From NCBI GenBank assembly GCA_044375555.1, contig JBILML010000007.1, forward strand, positions 31,522-95,521: a stretch of DNA of 64,000 bases, written 5' to 3'. Numbering within the stretch: the first letter of the stretch is position 1; every line of letters starts with the position of its first letter. Shown one piece after another: positions 1 to 7,335 of the stretch. The translations under genes and the position numbers were made by a program. This DNA is from UBA967 sp044375555 (GTDB taxonomy: Bacteria; Verrucomicrobiota; Verrucomicrobiia; Chthoniobacterales; Terrimicrobiaceae). Below the pieces are notes generated by a model. The model ran no database searches, was not told the origin of the DNA, and worked only from the letters and a program-made list of their open reading frames with translations.

Positions 1-188
1 AAATGTCGTTACAGAAGCGCTCGAGAGTTGCCGAAAATCGCAGGCGGTTCGGATGATAGGATCGTGCGGGTTTGGCATCAGGATTTCGCCTTGATGTGTG
101 AATTTGAGGGACGTTTTTTTGCCTCTTTTTCGCCTTGAGTTTTGGTTCTGCATAGAACGATTTTGCGAGTAGGAACGAAGCCATCCGA

Positions 189-539
189 ATGAAAAAACTG
201 TGCGACTCCGATATTGAGGAGATGTTCTCACGCTCGAGCGGACCTGGCGGTCAGCATGTGAACAAGGTCTCGACGGCTGTCACTTTGCGCCATGTTCCGA
301 CGGGGTTGAGTGTGACGGTTTCGGATTCGCGTTCGCAGGCGATGAACAGGGAGACCGCGCGGCGCAGGCTGCTGCAAAAAATCAATGAAGCGGCGGAGGC
401 GAAAAAGCTGGCGCAGTTGGCGGAGGCCTCGAGGGAACGGCGTCGAAAGGCCAAGCGCTCGCGGGGCACAAAGGCGAAGCTGGTTGAATCAAAGCGCCGC
501 CGCTCGGAAACGAAAAAATTGCGTGGCAAGGTCGCCTGA
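189..539 (+). CDS. Small GGQ release-factor-like protein (ArfB/YaeJ-type)
   Basis: A 116-residue protein that consists of only the peptidyl-tRNA hydrolysis domain of class I release factors. The GGQ motif is at residues 20-22 in the context SGPGGQHVNKV, which is diagnostic of the family; the glutamine coordinates hydrolysis of peptidyl-tRNA in the ribosomal A/P site. No codon-recognition domain is present. The last 45 residues are very rich in Lys and Arg, as in ArfB, whose basic tail enters the mRNA channel of stalled ribosomes. Inferred role: rescue of stalled ribosomes. It could also be one of the uncharacterised short RF-1 domain proteins, so no symbol is given. It stands alone, with no operon partner, and AGGA lies upstream of the ATG. 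Confidence 0.85.
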   Translation: MKKLCDSDIEEMFSRSSGPGGQHVNKVSTAVTLRHVPTGLSVTVSDSRSQAMNRETARRRLLQKINEAAEAKKLAQLAEASRERRRKAKRSRGTKAKLVESKRRRSETKKLRGKVA

Positions 540-590
540 TATGCGATGAACGACTCCGATTTTTCGGAATCCGCCGCAAGGCTGGGCGAG

Positions 591-616
591 GGTCAGTCCC
601 ACACATTTACATATTT
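591..616 (-). repeat. Solo RAYT-element end (GGTCAGTCCCACA type)
   Basis: GGTCAGTCCCACACATTTAC followed by ATATTT matches the left end of the complete RAYT element at 20396. It lies alone in the 158 bp gap between the release-factor-like gene and the next transposase. The same motif recurs at 13641, 14244, 16347 and 19408 in the opposite orientation. Confidence 0.7.
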
Positions 617-697
617 GATAACGAATTTTGCGCGAATTTTGGATGGGGGCATGCGGAATAGCGGAGTTTTTTCGGGCCGCGCCGAGGGTTTTAGTTT

Positions 698-1387
698 TTA
701 CGAGGGACTGGGAGCGCCAACGTCCTCGTTGGCCGAGGAGTGCGTCGATGCCGACGGGGACGTCGGCGTTCCGGCGCTGGACCACGGCCATTCCTCGGCG
801 CGCTCGCACAGGCCGGCTTTGACGGGGTTTTGGTGGATGTAGAGCACGACATTCTCGAGATGTGTGTCGTTGCGGATAAAACGGTCCCAGTATTCCCGCA
901 TCCAAAGGTGCTTTGGGTCAGGGATGCCAAGTTGGAACTCCTCGTTGTGGGTCAATGCCCATCGCGCGGTGATGGACTTCCAACCTTGGACGATCTTTGC
1001 TAGCGGCGTGAGGGTTTCCAGGAGGACATGAACATGGTTCGGCATGATGCACCATGCGAGGAGTCGATAGCGTTGACCGTCGAAGTGCTGGAGGGAATCG
1101 CGCATTTGCTCGGCCAATTTCGGATGGCGCAGGGCGCAACAGCCCATGCCGGCATCGAGCCATTGTTCGATTTTTTCACGCCGATGAGCGGAGCGTTGGT
1201 TTTCGGGAAGCTCCAGCAATTCCTCTTCCAGTTGCGTGAGTTTTTCCTGTGGCAGGCTGTCGGCGAGGCGGAAGGTGACGGCTTGGAGGAGTTGCTTCGC
1301 ATCCCGGTGGGGGAGGTAGCCGCGGGAATACCACTCTTTGGGAGCGCCGACGTCCCCGTCGGCTTCTTCGGTTTGATTTGTATTCAC
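698..1387 (-). CDS. REP-associated tyrosine transposase (RAYT, Y1 HUH family)
   Basis: A 229-residue Y1-type transposase. The HUH metal-binding motif is in MPNHVHVLLE (His118, His120) and the candidate catalytic tyrosine is Tyr183 in YIHQNPVKAG; WMREYWDRFIR before it is typical of RAYTs. Such enzymes cut and join single-stranded palindromic REP DNA. Two short hairpins with GCCGAC/GTCGGC-type arms lie at each end of the gene, inside or touching the reading frame, so both protein termini carry repeat-derived DVGAP peptides. The gene is probably intact; the start within the repeat-encoded N-terminus is uncertain, and translation could begin further in. It lies directly downstream of purL on the same strand. 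Confidence 0.88.
   Translation of the reverse strand: MNTNQTEEADGDVGAPKEWYSRGYLPHRDAKQLLQAVTFRLADSLPQEKLTQLEEELLELPENQRSAHRREKIEQWLDAGMGCCALRHPKLAEQMRDSLQHFDGQRYRLLAWCIMPNHVHVLLETLTPLAKIVQGWKSITARWALTHNEEFQLGIPDPKHLWMREYWDRFIRNDTHLENVVLYIHQNPVKAGLCERAEEWPWSSAGTPTSPSASTHSSANEDVGAPSPS
716..767. repeat. Paired REP hairpins, 3' side of RAYT
   Basis: Two hairpins: GCCAAC-N6-GTTGGC at 716-733 and GCCGAC-N6-GTCGGC at 750-767. They mirror the pair at the other end of the transposase gene and are its likely substrates. Confidence 0.75.
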
Positions 1388-1417
1388 GGGGGTTGGTGGG
1401 CCGACGAGGACGTCGGC
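1346..1417. repeat. Paired REP hairpins, 5' side of RAYT
   Basis: Hairpins GCCGAC-N6-GTCGGC at 1346-1363 and again at 1400-1417 (loops GTCCCC and GAGGAC). The second reaches to within a few bases of the purL stop codon, so it may also act as a transcript end or attenuator. Confidence 0.75.
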
Positions 1418-1424
1418 GCGCCTA

Positions 1425-3644
1425 CTATTTTTCCCAACTCATTAGCGAAGGGATCGTGCTCTCGAATGGGGTGCGGAGTTTCGCGACGGGCCAGGCGAAG
1501 GTTTTGCTGGTGGCTTCGATGGTGAGGGTGGGGTCTTTGGTGACTTCGCCGAGGCGGGTGTGGGGGACGCTTCGGGATTTGAGGAAGTCGAGGATTTCGC
1601 TGGCGTGGCGTGGGGCGAAGGTGATGACGATGCGGGATTGCGACTCGTTGAAGAGGGCGACATCGGCGCGGGTGCCGGGGATTTCGGTTTTGGCTCCGAG
1701 GTTTCCGCTCATGCAGGACTCGGCGAGGTTAACGGCGAGGCCGCCTTCGGAGCAGTCGTGTGCACTTTTGACGAGGCCTTGGCGGATGAGGTCGCGGACG
1801 GCATTTTGGACGGCGAGTTCCTTGGCGTAGTCGAGTTGCGGTGGGGCGCCGGCTTTGCGGCCGTGGACGGCGAGGAGGTAGTGGGACGCGCCGAGTTCGT
1901 TGCCGGGTTCGCCGATGAGGAGGATGATGTCACCTGCGGCTTTGAAGGCTTGGGTGGTGATGTGCTCGGGTTTTTCAACGAGTCCGACCATGCCGACGGT
2001 GGGCGTGGGGTCGATGGCACCGGCGGGGGATTCGTTGTAGAGGCTCACATTGCCGCCGGTGACGGGTGTGTCGAACGCGCGGCAGGCTTCGGCGAGGCCT
2101 TCGATGGCTTCGCGGAGTTGGAGGAAATTTTCGGGTTTGTGGGGATTTCCGAAATTCAGGTTGTCCGTGACGGCGAGCGGGGTTGCGCCGGTGCAGGCGA
2201 TGTTGCGCGCGGCTTCGGCGACAGCGATACGGCCGCCTTCGCGGGGATCTTGTTTGCAATAGATCGCGTTACAATCGGTGGATGCGGCGAGGATTTTATT
2301 GGCCTCGCGGACGATGAAGACGGCGGCATCCGAGCCAGGCAGGACGGTGGCGCCGAGGCGGACCATGTGGTCGTATTGCTGCCAGACCCATTGCTTGGAG
2401 GCGATGCTCGGATGGGCGAGGAGGGTTTCGAGAGCGGTGAGAGGGTCGGCTTCAGGCACGCTGGCGAGGTCGAGAGGCTCGGGAGCTTTTTTCGGAGCGG
2501 CTTCACGGGAGTAGAGCGGGGCTTCGTCGGCGAGTTGGCGGGCGGGGATTTCGACGGCGATGTCGTTGCCTTCGCGGACTCGCATCATGCCGTCGTCGTT
2601 GACCACGCCGACATGGGCGTAGGGGAGATCCCATTTTTCAAAGATGGCGCGGACTTTGTCTTCCTCGCCTTTTTTGACGATGACGAGCATGCGTTCCTGG
2701 GACTCGGAGAGCAGGATTTCATAGGGCGTCATGCCGGTCTCGCGTTTCGGCACGAGGTTGACATCGATTTCGACGCCGGTGCCGCCACGGCTGGCGGTTT
2801 CGCAGGTCGAGCAGGTGAGGCCTGCTGCGCCCATATCCTGGATGCCCGCGACGCAGCCGCTGGCGAGGAGTTCGAGGCAGGCTTCGAGGAGGAGTTTTTC
2901 GCGGAAAGGGTCGCCGACTTGCACGGCGGGGCGGTCTTCCTTGGATTCCTCGGTGAGTTCGCGCGAGGCGAACGCAGCGCCGGCGAGGCCGTCACGGCCG
3001 GTTTCGGCACCGACATAGAAAACGGGATTGCCCACGCCCTTGGCGGCTCCGCGGGCGATTTGCTCGTGCTTGAGGATGCCGAGGCAGAAGACATTGACGA
3101 GCGGATTTCCCGAGTAGCTGTCGTCGAAATAGACCTCGCCGCCGATCGTCGGGATGCCGATGCAGTTTCCGTAGTGGGCAATGCCATTCACCACGCCGGC
3201 GAAGAGTCGGCGGTTGGTGGCGGATTGTTGGGAGTCGCCGCGAATGTCGCCGAAGCGGAGGGAATTCATCGAAAACACAGGGCGAGCGCCCATGGTGAAG
3301 ATGTCACGAATGATGCCGCCGACGCCTGTGGCGGCGCCTTGGAAGGGCTCGATGGCGCTCGGGTGGTTGTGGCTCTCCATCTTGAATGCGATGGCCCATC
3401 CGTCGCCGATGTCGATAACGCCTGCGTTTTCCTCGCCCGCCTTCACGAGCACGCGTGAGCCGGTGACGGGGAATTTTTTCAGCTCGAGCTTCGAATTTTT
3501 GTAGGAGCAATGCTCACTCCACATGACGGAGAAAACGCCGAGTTCGGTGAGGTTCGGCTCGCGTCCGAGGATGGATTTGATGCGTTCGTATTCGTCGGGC
3601 GTGATGCCGTGTTTGGAGATGATTTCGGGTGTGATGGCGGACAT
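1425..3644 (-). CDS. purL: Phosphoribosylformylglycinamidine synthase subunit PurL
   Basis: The ATP-dependent synthase subunit that turns FGAR into FGAM in purine synthesis, using ammonia delivered by PurQ with the help of PurS. About 739 residues, the length of the small (non-fused) PurL type, so separate purQ and purS are expected elsewhere. The segment SHNHPSAIEPFQGAATGVGG (Mg-ATP binding) and the following GARPVFSMNSLRFG are textbook, as is the second AIRS-like half with GGNVSLYNES. The ATG giving MSAITPEIISKHGI is chosen. A longer frame exists, but its first 13 codons are encoded by the inverted-repeat arm of the neighbouring GxxExxY unit. purL probably once followed gatA directly. Confidence 0.95.
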   Translation of the reverse strand: MSAITPEIISKHGITPDEYERIKSILGREPNLTELGVFSVMWSEHCSYKNSKLELKKFPVTGSRVLVKAGEENAGVIDIGDGWAIAFKMESHNHPSAIEPFQGAATGVGGIIRDIFTMGARPVFSMNSLRFGDIRGDSQQSATNRRLFAGVVNGIAHYGNCIGIPTIGGEVYFDDSYSGNPLVNVFCLGILKHEQIARGAAKGVGNPVFYVGAETGRDGLAGAAFASRELTEESKEDRPAVQVGDPFREKLLLEACLELLASGCVAGIQDMGAAGLTCSTCETASRGGTGVEIDVNLVPKRETGMTPYEILLSESQERMLVIVKKGEEDKVRAIFEKWDLPYAHVGVVNDDGMMRVREGNDIAVEIPARQLADEAPLYSREAAPKKAPEPLDLASVPEADPLTALETLLAHPSIASKQWVWQQYDHMVRLGATVLPGSDAAVFIVREANKILAASTDCNAIYCKQDPREGGRIAVAEAARNIACTGATPLAVTDNLNFGNPHKPENFLQLREAIEGLAEACRAFDTPVTGGNVSLYNESPAGAIDPTPTVGMVGLVEKPEHITTQAFKAAGDIILLIGEPGNELGASHYLLAVHGRKAGAPPQLDYAKELAVQNAVRDLIRQGLVKSAHDCSEGGLAVNLAESCMSGNLGAKTEIPGTRADVALFNESQSRIVITFAPRHASEILDFLKSRSVPHTRLGEVTKDPTLTIEATSKTFAWPVAKLRTPFESTIPSLMSWEK

Positions 3645-3657
3645 ATTGGAAGAATTT

Positions 3658-4102
3658 TTAACCACGGAGGACACGGAGAGCACGGAGGTGAAGAAGAGGG
3701 TTTTTACAGGGAAAGGCGTTTGATGCCGTTTTTTAGGAGTTGGACGTTGAAGTTGATGAGGAGGGCCGTTCGGAGGCCGGTGAGTTTCAGGTAGGTGAGG
3801 ACTTGGGCGGTGTGAACGGGGAGTAGTTGGTCGACGGATTTAAGCTCGATGAGGACTTTGTTTTCGACGATAAGGTCGGCGCGGAAACCGCTTTCGAGAG
3901 CCAGACCTTTGTAGGTGAGTGGGATTTCTTTTTGAGAGGAAACCTGAAGACCCGATTTGGTTAATTCGAGGGCGAGGCACTTCTCGTAGACCGATTCGAG
4001 CAGTCCCGGCCCAAGTTCCCGATGCACAGTGATCGCCGCGCTGATGATGGCTTCCGTGAGCGAGTTATTTTCAAACTCCTCCGTGCTCTCCGTGGTTAAC
4101 AT
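3658..4102. mobile_element. Inverted-repeat-flanked GxxExxY unit 1
   Basis: The arm TTAACCACGGAGG plus further ACGGAG units at 3658-3687 is matched by the reverse complement at 4078-4099 (CCTCCGTGCTCTCCGTGGTT). The GxxExxY gene lies between, and its first codons are read from the right arm. The unit begins 1-2 bp after the gatA stop codon and ends just before the purL start, so it interrupts a gatCA-purL run. Mobility is inferred, not seen. Confidence 0.5.
3704..4102 (-). CDS. GxxExxY protein (PD-(D/E)XK nuclease-like)
   Basis: A 132-residue member of the GxxExxY family. The naming motif is GPGLLESVYE, and the core GFRADLIVENKVLIELKS has the spaced Asp...Glu-x-Lys of PD-(D/E)XK nucleases. 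Cellular function of the family is unknown. The start is the ATG at 4100-4102, immediately after the gatA stop; the first residues MLTTESTEEF are encoded by the flanking repeat arm, so the repeat supplies the start codon. A much longer frame continues upstream but only as a shadow of gatA. A second copy, with different flanking repeats, is at 26763. Confidence 0.88.
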   Translation of the reverse strand: MLTTESTEEFENNSLTEAIISAAITVHRELGPGLLESVYEKCLALELTKSGLQVSSQKEIPLTYKGLALESGFRADLIVENKVLIELKSVDQLLPVHTAQVLTYLKLTGLRTALLINFNVQLLKNGIKRLSL

Positions 4103-4103
4103 T

Positions 4104-5564
4104 TCAGAATTTATTCGGAAGGACGGTGAGGACTTGTTGGGAGCCGGTGCGTTCGAAGGCGTCGGCGATGCCGAGGAGGCGGGTTTCGTCCATCGCTTTG
4201 CCGAGGAATTGCAGGCCGACGGGGAGTTTTTTGCCTTCCTCTTCCACCAAACCGCAGGGGACGCTGATGCCGCAGATGCCAGCGAGGTTCGTGGCGATGG
4301 TGAAAATGTCCGCGAGATACATGCGGAGGGGGTCGTCCACGCGCTCACCGATTTTGAATGCGAGGTCGGGTGAGGTCGGGCAGATGATGGCGTCCACTTT
4401 TTCGAACGCCTTGGCGAAATCCTGCCGGATAAGCGTGCGGACCTTCTGGGCGCGGAGGTAGTAGGCGTCGTAGTAGCCGCTCGAGAGCACATAGGTGCCG
4501 AGAATGATGCGGCGCTTCACCTCGCTGCCGAAGCCCTCCTCGCGGGTGCGCATGTAGTGGTCGAGGAGGTCGCGGGGGTTCTTGGCGCGGTGGCCGTAGC
4601 GAACACCGTCGAAGCGCGCGAGGTTCGCGGAGGCCTCGGCGGTGGCGATGATGTAGTAAACGCCGACCGCGTATTGCGTGTGGGGAAGCGAGACGGGCAC
4701 GGCCTCGGCGCCGAGTTGCTCGCAGAGCTTTATGGCGGACTCGACTTTTTCGCGGACACGCTGGTCCATGCCATCGACGAAATACTCGGAGGGGATGCCG
4801 AGTTTCACACCCTTCAAATCCCGCCCGAGATTCGCGGTGAAATCCTCGGCCGGCGCGTCGAGCGAGGTCGAGTCGTGTGGATCTTTGCCGGAAATGGCGT
4901 TGAGGATCGCGGCGCAATCACGAGTGCTGCGGGCGATGGGGCCGATCTGGTCGAGCGACGAAGCAAAAGCCACAAGGCCGTATCGCGAGACGCGGCCGTA
5001 ACTGGGCTTGAGACCCACCACACCGCAGAGTGAGGCGGGCTGGCGGATCGAACCACCGGTGTCGCTGCCAAGTGTGGCGAACGCCTCGCAGGCCGCGACA
5101 GAGGCCGCCGAGCCGCCGCTGGAGCCGCCGGGGATGCGCGAGGTGTCCCAGGGGTTGCGGGTTTTTTGATAGGCGGAATTCTCGGTCGAGGAACCCATCG
5201 CGAACTCGTCCATGTTCAGCCGGCCGAAGGGAATCGCGCCTGCGGATTTCAGCTTGGCGATGACAGTGGCATCGTAGGGCGAGCGGAAGCCGGCGAGGAT
5301 TTTCGAGGAGCAGGTGCAGGGTTCGCCGAGGACATTGATGGCATCTTTGATGCCGATCGGCACGCCGCCGAGGGGGAGTGAGATGTCGGCTTTTTCGGCC
5401 GCCGCGAGCGCGGTCTGCACATCGCGGGAGAGGTAGGCTCCGATGGCGGGATCAACTTTGGAAATTTTCTCCTCGAGGGCGCGGACGGCATCGACGGGCG
5501 TGAAGTCGCCTTGGCGGAAGCCGGCTTGGAGTTCGGAAATGGAAAAGGTGGTGAGATCGCTCAT
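4104..5564 (-). CDS. gatA: Glutamyl-tRNA(Gln)/aspartyl-tRNA(Asn) amidotransferase subunit A
   Basis: The amidase subunit of GatCAB, which frees ammonia from glutamine for amidation of Glu-tRNA(Gln) or Asp-tRNA(Asn). At 486 residues it has the standard length. The amidase signature GSSGGSAASVAA, the GIKDAINV segment with the catalytic lysine and GSDTGGSIRQPASLCG with the cis-Ser/Ser pair are all present. It follows gatC with a single base between the genes. gatB is not in the window and must be elsewhere. The C-terminus is complete (VLPNKF), and the next gene starts at once. Confidence 0.96.
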   Translation of the reverse strand: MSDLTTFSISELQAGFRQGDFTPVDAVRALEEKISKVDPAIGAYLSRDVQTALAAAEKADISLPLGGVPIGIKDAINVLGEPCTCSSKILAGFRSPYDATVIAKLKSAGAIPFGRLNMDEFAMGSSTENSAYQKTRNPWDTSRIPGGSSGGSAASVAACEAFATLGSDTGGSIRQPASLCGVVGLKPSYGRVSRYGLVAFASSLDQIGPIARSTRDCAAILNAISGKDPHDSTSLDAPAEDFTANLGRDLKGVKLGIPSEYFVDGMDQRVREKVESAIKLCEQLGAEAVPVSLPHTQYAVGVYYIIATAEASANLARFDGVRYGHRAKNPRDLLDHYMRTREEGFGSEVKRRIILGTYVLSSGYYDAYYLRAQKVRTLIRQDFAKAFEKVDAIICPTSPDLAFKIGERVDDPLRMYLADIFTIATNLAGICGISVPCGLVEEEGKKLPVGLQFLGKAMDETRLLGIADAFERTGSQQVLTVLPNKF

Positions 5565-5565
5565 G

Positions 5566-5853
5566 TTATTCGATGACTTTGGTCACCACGACGAGGTTGT
5601 TGGCGGAGTGCGGCGCGTTGGCGAGGGCGTCCTTGCGGTCGAGGCCGTGCTTCGCCACATCCTCGCGGAAGACATTGAAGACAGGGTTTGCGTGGGCGGT
5701 CGGCTCGACGGCGGAAACATCGAGGGCCTTCAGTTGCTCGACATATTCCAGCACCTTGCCGAGCTGGGATTGGAAGGTGGCGACCTCCTCGTCGGTGAGT
5801 TCGATGCGGGCCAGCCGGGCCACATCACGGACATCAAGAATGGGACTGCTCAT
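5566..5853 (-). CDS. gatC: Glutamyl-tRNA(Gln)/aspartyl-tRNA(Asn) amidotransferase subunit C
   Basis: A 95-residue protein with the standard GatC pattern: VRDVARLARIELTDEE at the N-terminus, then the long helix with LGKVLEYVEQLKALD and VFREDV near the end. GatC wraps around the GatA-GatB interface and stabilises the complex. It sits one base upstream of gatA, so the two are co-transcribed and probably coupled in translation. birA lies 53 bp upstream on the same strand and may be in the same operon. Confidence 0.95.
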   Translation of the reverse strand: MSSPILDVRDVARLARIELTDEEVATFQSQLGKVLEYVEQLKALDVSAVEPTAHANPVFNVFREDVAKHGLDRKDALANAPHSANNLVVVTKVIE

Positions 5854-5906
5854 GCGGCGGGTATTGGTAGAAGTTGGCGCGGCGTTTGTCCAAAATTTTG
5901 ATCTGT

Positions 5907-6629
5907 TCAGCCCTCGAGCTCGCGGAGGCGCTCAACGGTTGGGTGTTCGACGAGGAAACCCGAGCCGGTTTGCTCGAGGAGTTGCAGGTGGCCGTTTGGG
6001 GCGAGGCCTAGAAAGGACCCCCGCACCGTGCCTCCACTGGACAGGGAAATTTCGACGGGCATGGGATCGGTCCAGTGGGCGTTGAGCTCCTCGATCGCGG
6101 CGCGCATCCCGCCGGCGAGCATTTGGGTATGGGCCTCGGAAAGCGCGCCAAGGATGCCAGTGGTAAGCGTTTCCAGATCTGGCACGGGCGAAATCCAATC
6201 AGCCAAGCGTGTGGCTGTGTCGCGCAGTTCTGGCGAATCGGTCCACGGCTCGTTGAGGACATTCATGCCGAAGCCGACGATGAGTTGGCCGGAGGCGGGC
6301 TGCTCGATGATCAGGCCTGCGAGTTTGCGGGATCCACACAGGATGTCGTTTGGCCAGCGAAGCCGTGCGGCAGTGAGGCCGATCGATTTCAAATGCGTGA
6401 GCAGTGACGCCCCCACACGCAGCGAGAATCCCGCCCAAACCTCCGCCGGCCCGGTGGCGGGGAGCGAGGCTGAAAGCCAAAGCCCGCCTTTTTGCGAAGC
6501 GAAGGCCCGCCCGAAACGCCCGCGTCCGCGAGTTTGCGAATCGGCGCGCACAGCCGTCCAAACGGGCAGATCGCGGCAGATGTCATTCGTCGATGTCGTT
6601 TCCGCCAGATGGATGAGATCCCAATTCAC
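5907..6629 (-). CDS. birA: Biotin--[acetyl-CoA-carboxylase] ligase
   Basis: Biotin protein ligase, which forms biotinyl-AMP and transfers biotin to the carboxyl carrier protein. The biotin-binding loop is RGRGRFGRAF, followed by GGLWLSASLP, LRWPNDI and the KLAGLIIE segment with the catalytic lysine; FGMNVLNEP and a small C-terminal domain complete it. There is no N-terminal helix-turn-helix, so this is the monofunctional type without repressor activity. The GTG at 6627-6629 (VNWDLIHLAETTSTND) is preferred. The frame can be extended to a GTG at 6689, but that would run through the TTGACA-containing region just upstream of the divergent gene at 6707. Confidence 0.9.
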   Translation of the reverse strand: MNWDLIHLAETTSTNDICRDLPVWTAVRADSQTRGRGRFGRAFASQKGGLWLSASLPATGPAEVWAGFSLRVGASLLTHLKSIGLTAARLRWPNDILCGSRKLAGLIIEQPASGQLIVGFGMNVLNEPWTDSPELRDTATRLADWISPVPDLETLTTGILGALSEAHTQMLAGGMRAAIEELNAHWTDPMPVEISLSSGGTVRGSFLGLAPNGHLQLLEQTGSGFLVEHPTVERLRELEG

Positions 6630-6706
6630 GCAAAGATTTTTACGGAAACCGCGTTGACACTCACGCTCGGATTTTATGGCATGGGTCACTCAATCCTTAA
6701 TCCACT

Positions 6707-7273
6707 ATGAAAAAACTCCTCATCACCCTCACCGCATCCGCCATCGCCCTCACCGCCAACGCGGGAACCACGAAGCCAGCTAAAACCGAAGCCGCTCCCA
6801 GCAAAACTGCGGAAGCTGCCAAGGCCACTGGCAAAGACGCCGCCGGCACCGTGAAAGGCACCGCGAAAAACGCGGCGACCACAACTGGGAATGCCGCCGT
6901 CGGCACCGCCGCCACTGCCGGATCCGCTGTTGGAACCGTCGTCAACACAGCGAAGACCGCTGGCGAGACGGTTGTCGATACTGGCAAGGCTGCCATCAAC
7001 AAGAACCCAATCAAAGGCGCGGCGAACGCTGTGGAAACTGCCGCCGAGGGCGCTCTCAAAACAACCGGCGCGGCCGTGGGCGGAACGCTCAAGACGGCTG
7101 CCGACGCGACCGAAACCGCTCTCGGAGCCGCCGCCGACACCACCGTCACCGGCGCTGGCGCCGTGAAGGGTGCCGTGAAAACCACCGAAGGCGCTGCCAA
7201 GACCGCCGGAAGCGCCGCGGTCGAAGCCGGCAAGAAAGCTGCCGACACCGTCGCTCCCAAAAAAGCGAACTAA
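6707..7273 (+). CDS. Ala/Thr/Lys-rich secreted protein with LEA-like repeats
   Basis: A 188-residue protein with a signal peptide (MKKLLITLTASAIALTANAG). The rest is almost only Ala, Thr, Gly, Lys and Val, in irregular repeats around the 11-residue pattern of LEA and apolipoprotein-like amphipathic helices (for example GTVKGTAKNAA, GAVKGAVKTTE). No Cys, Trp or Tyr is seen in the mature part. Proteins of this composition are often desiccation or stress linked, but no function can be assigned. TTGACA at 6654-6659 is a possible -35 element; the matching -10 is weak. A strong terminator follows at 7301. Composition alone could mislead, but the signal peptide and promoter-terminator frame support a real gene. 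Confidence 0.75.
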   Translation: MKKLLITLTASAIALTANAGTTKPAKTEAAPSKTAEAAKATGKDAAGTVKGTAKNAATTTGNAAVGTAATAGSAVGTVVNTAKTAGETVVDTGKAAINKNPIKGAANAVETAAEGALKTTGAAVGGTLKTAADATETALGAAADTTVTGAGAVKGAVKTTEGAAKTAGSAAVEAGKKAADTVAPKKAN

Positions 7274-7294
7274 CCCGGAACGCTGTTCCTTTTC

Positions 7295-7330
7295 AAAAAA
7301 CCGCCGCCAACGACCTTGGCGGCGGTTTTT
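7295..7330. terminator. Bidirectional intrinsic terminator
   Basis: Stem CCGCCGCCAA (7301-7310), loop CGACC, stem TTGGCGGCGG (7316-7325), with an A-run before and a T-run after. It can stop both the plus-strand gene at 6707 and the minus-strand thrB-lpxK operon. Confidence 0.9.
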
Positions 7331-7335
7331 ATTTT

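Noticed and set aside
1560..3458. 632-codon plus-strand open frame opposite purL
   Set aside because: Antisense shadow caused by the high GC third-position bias of purL; protein is Gly/Asp/Ala/Glu-rich without motifs.
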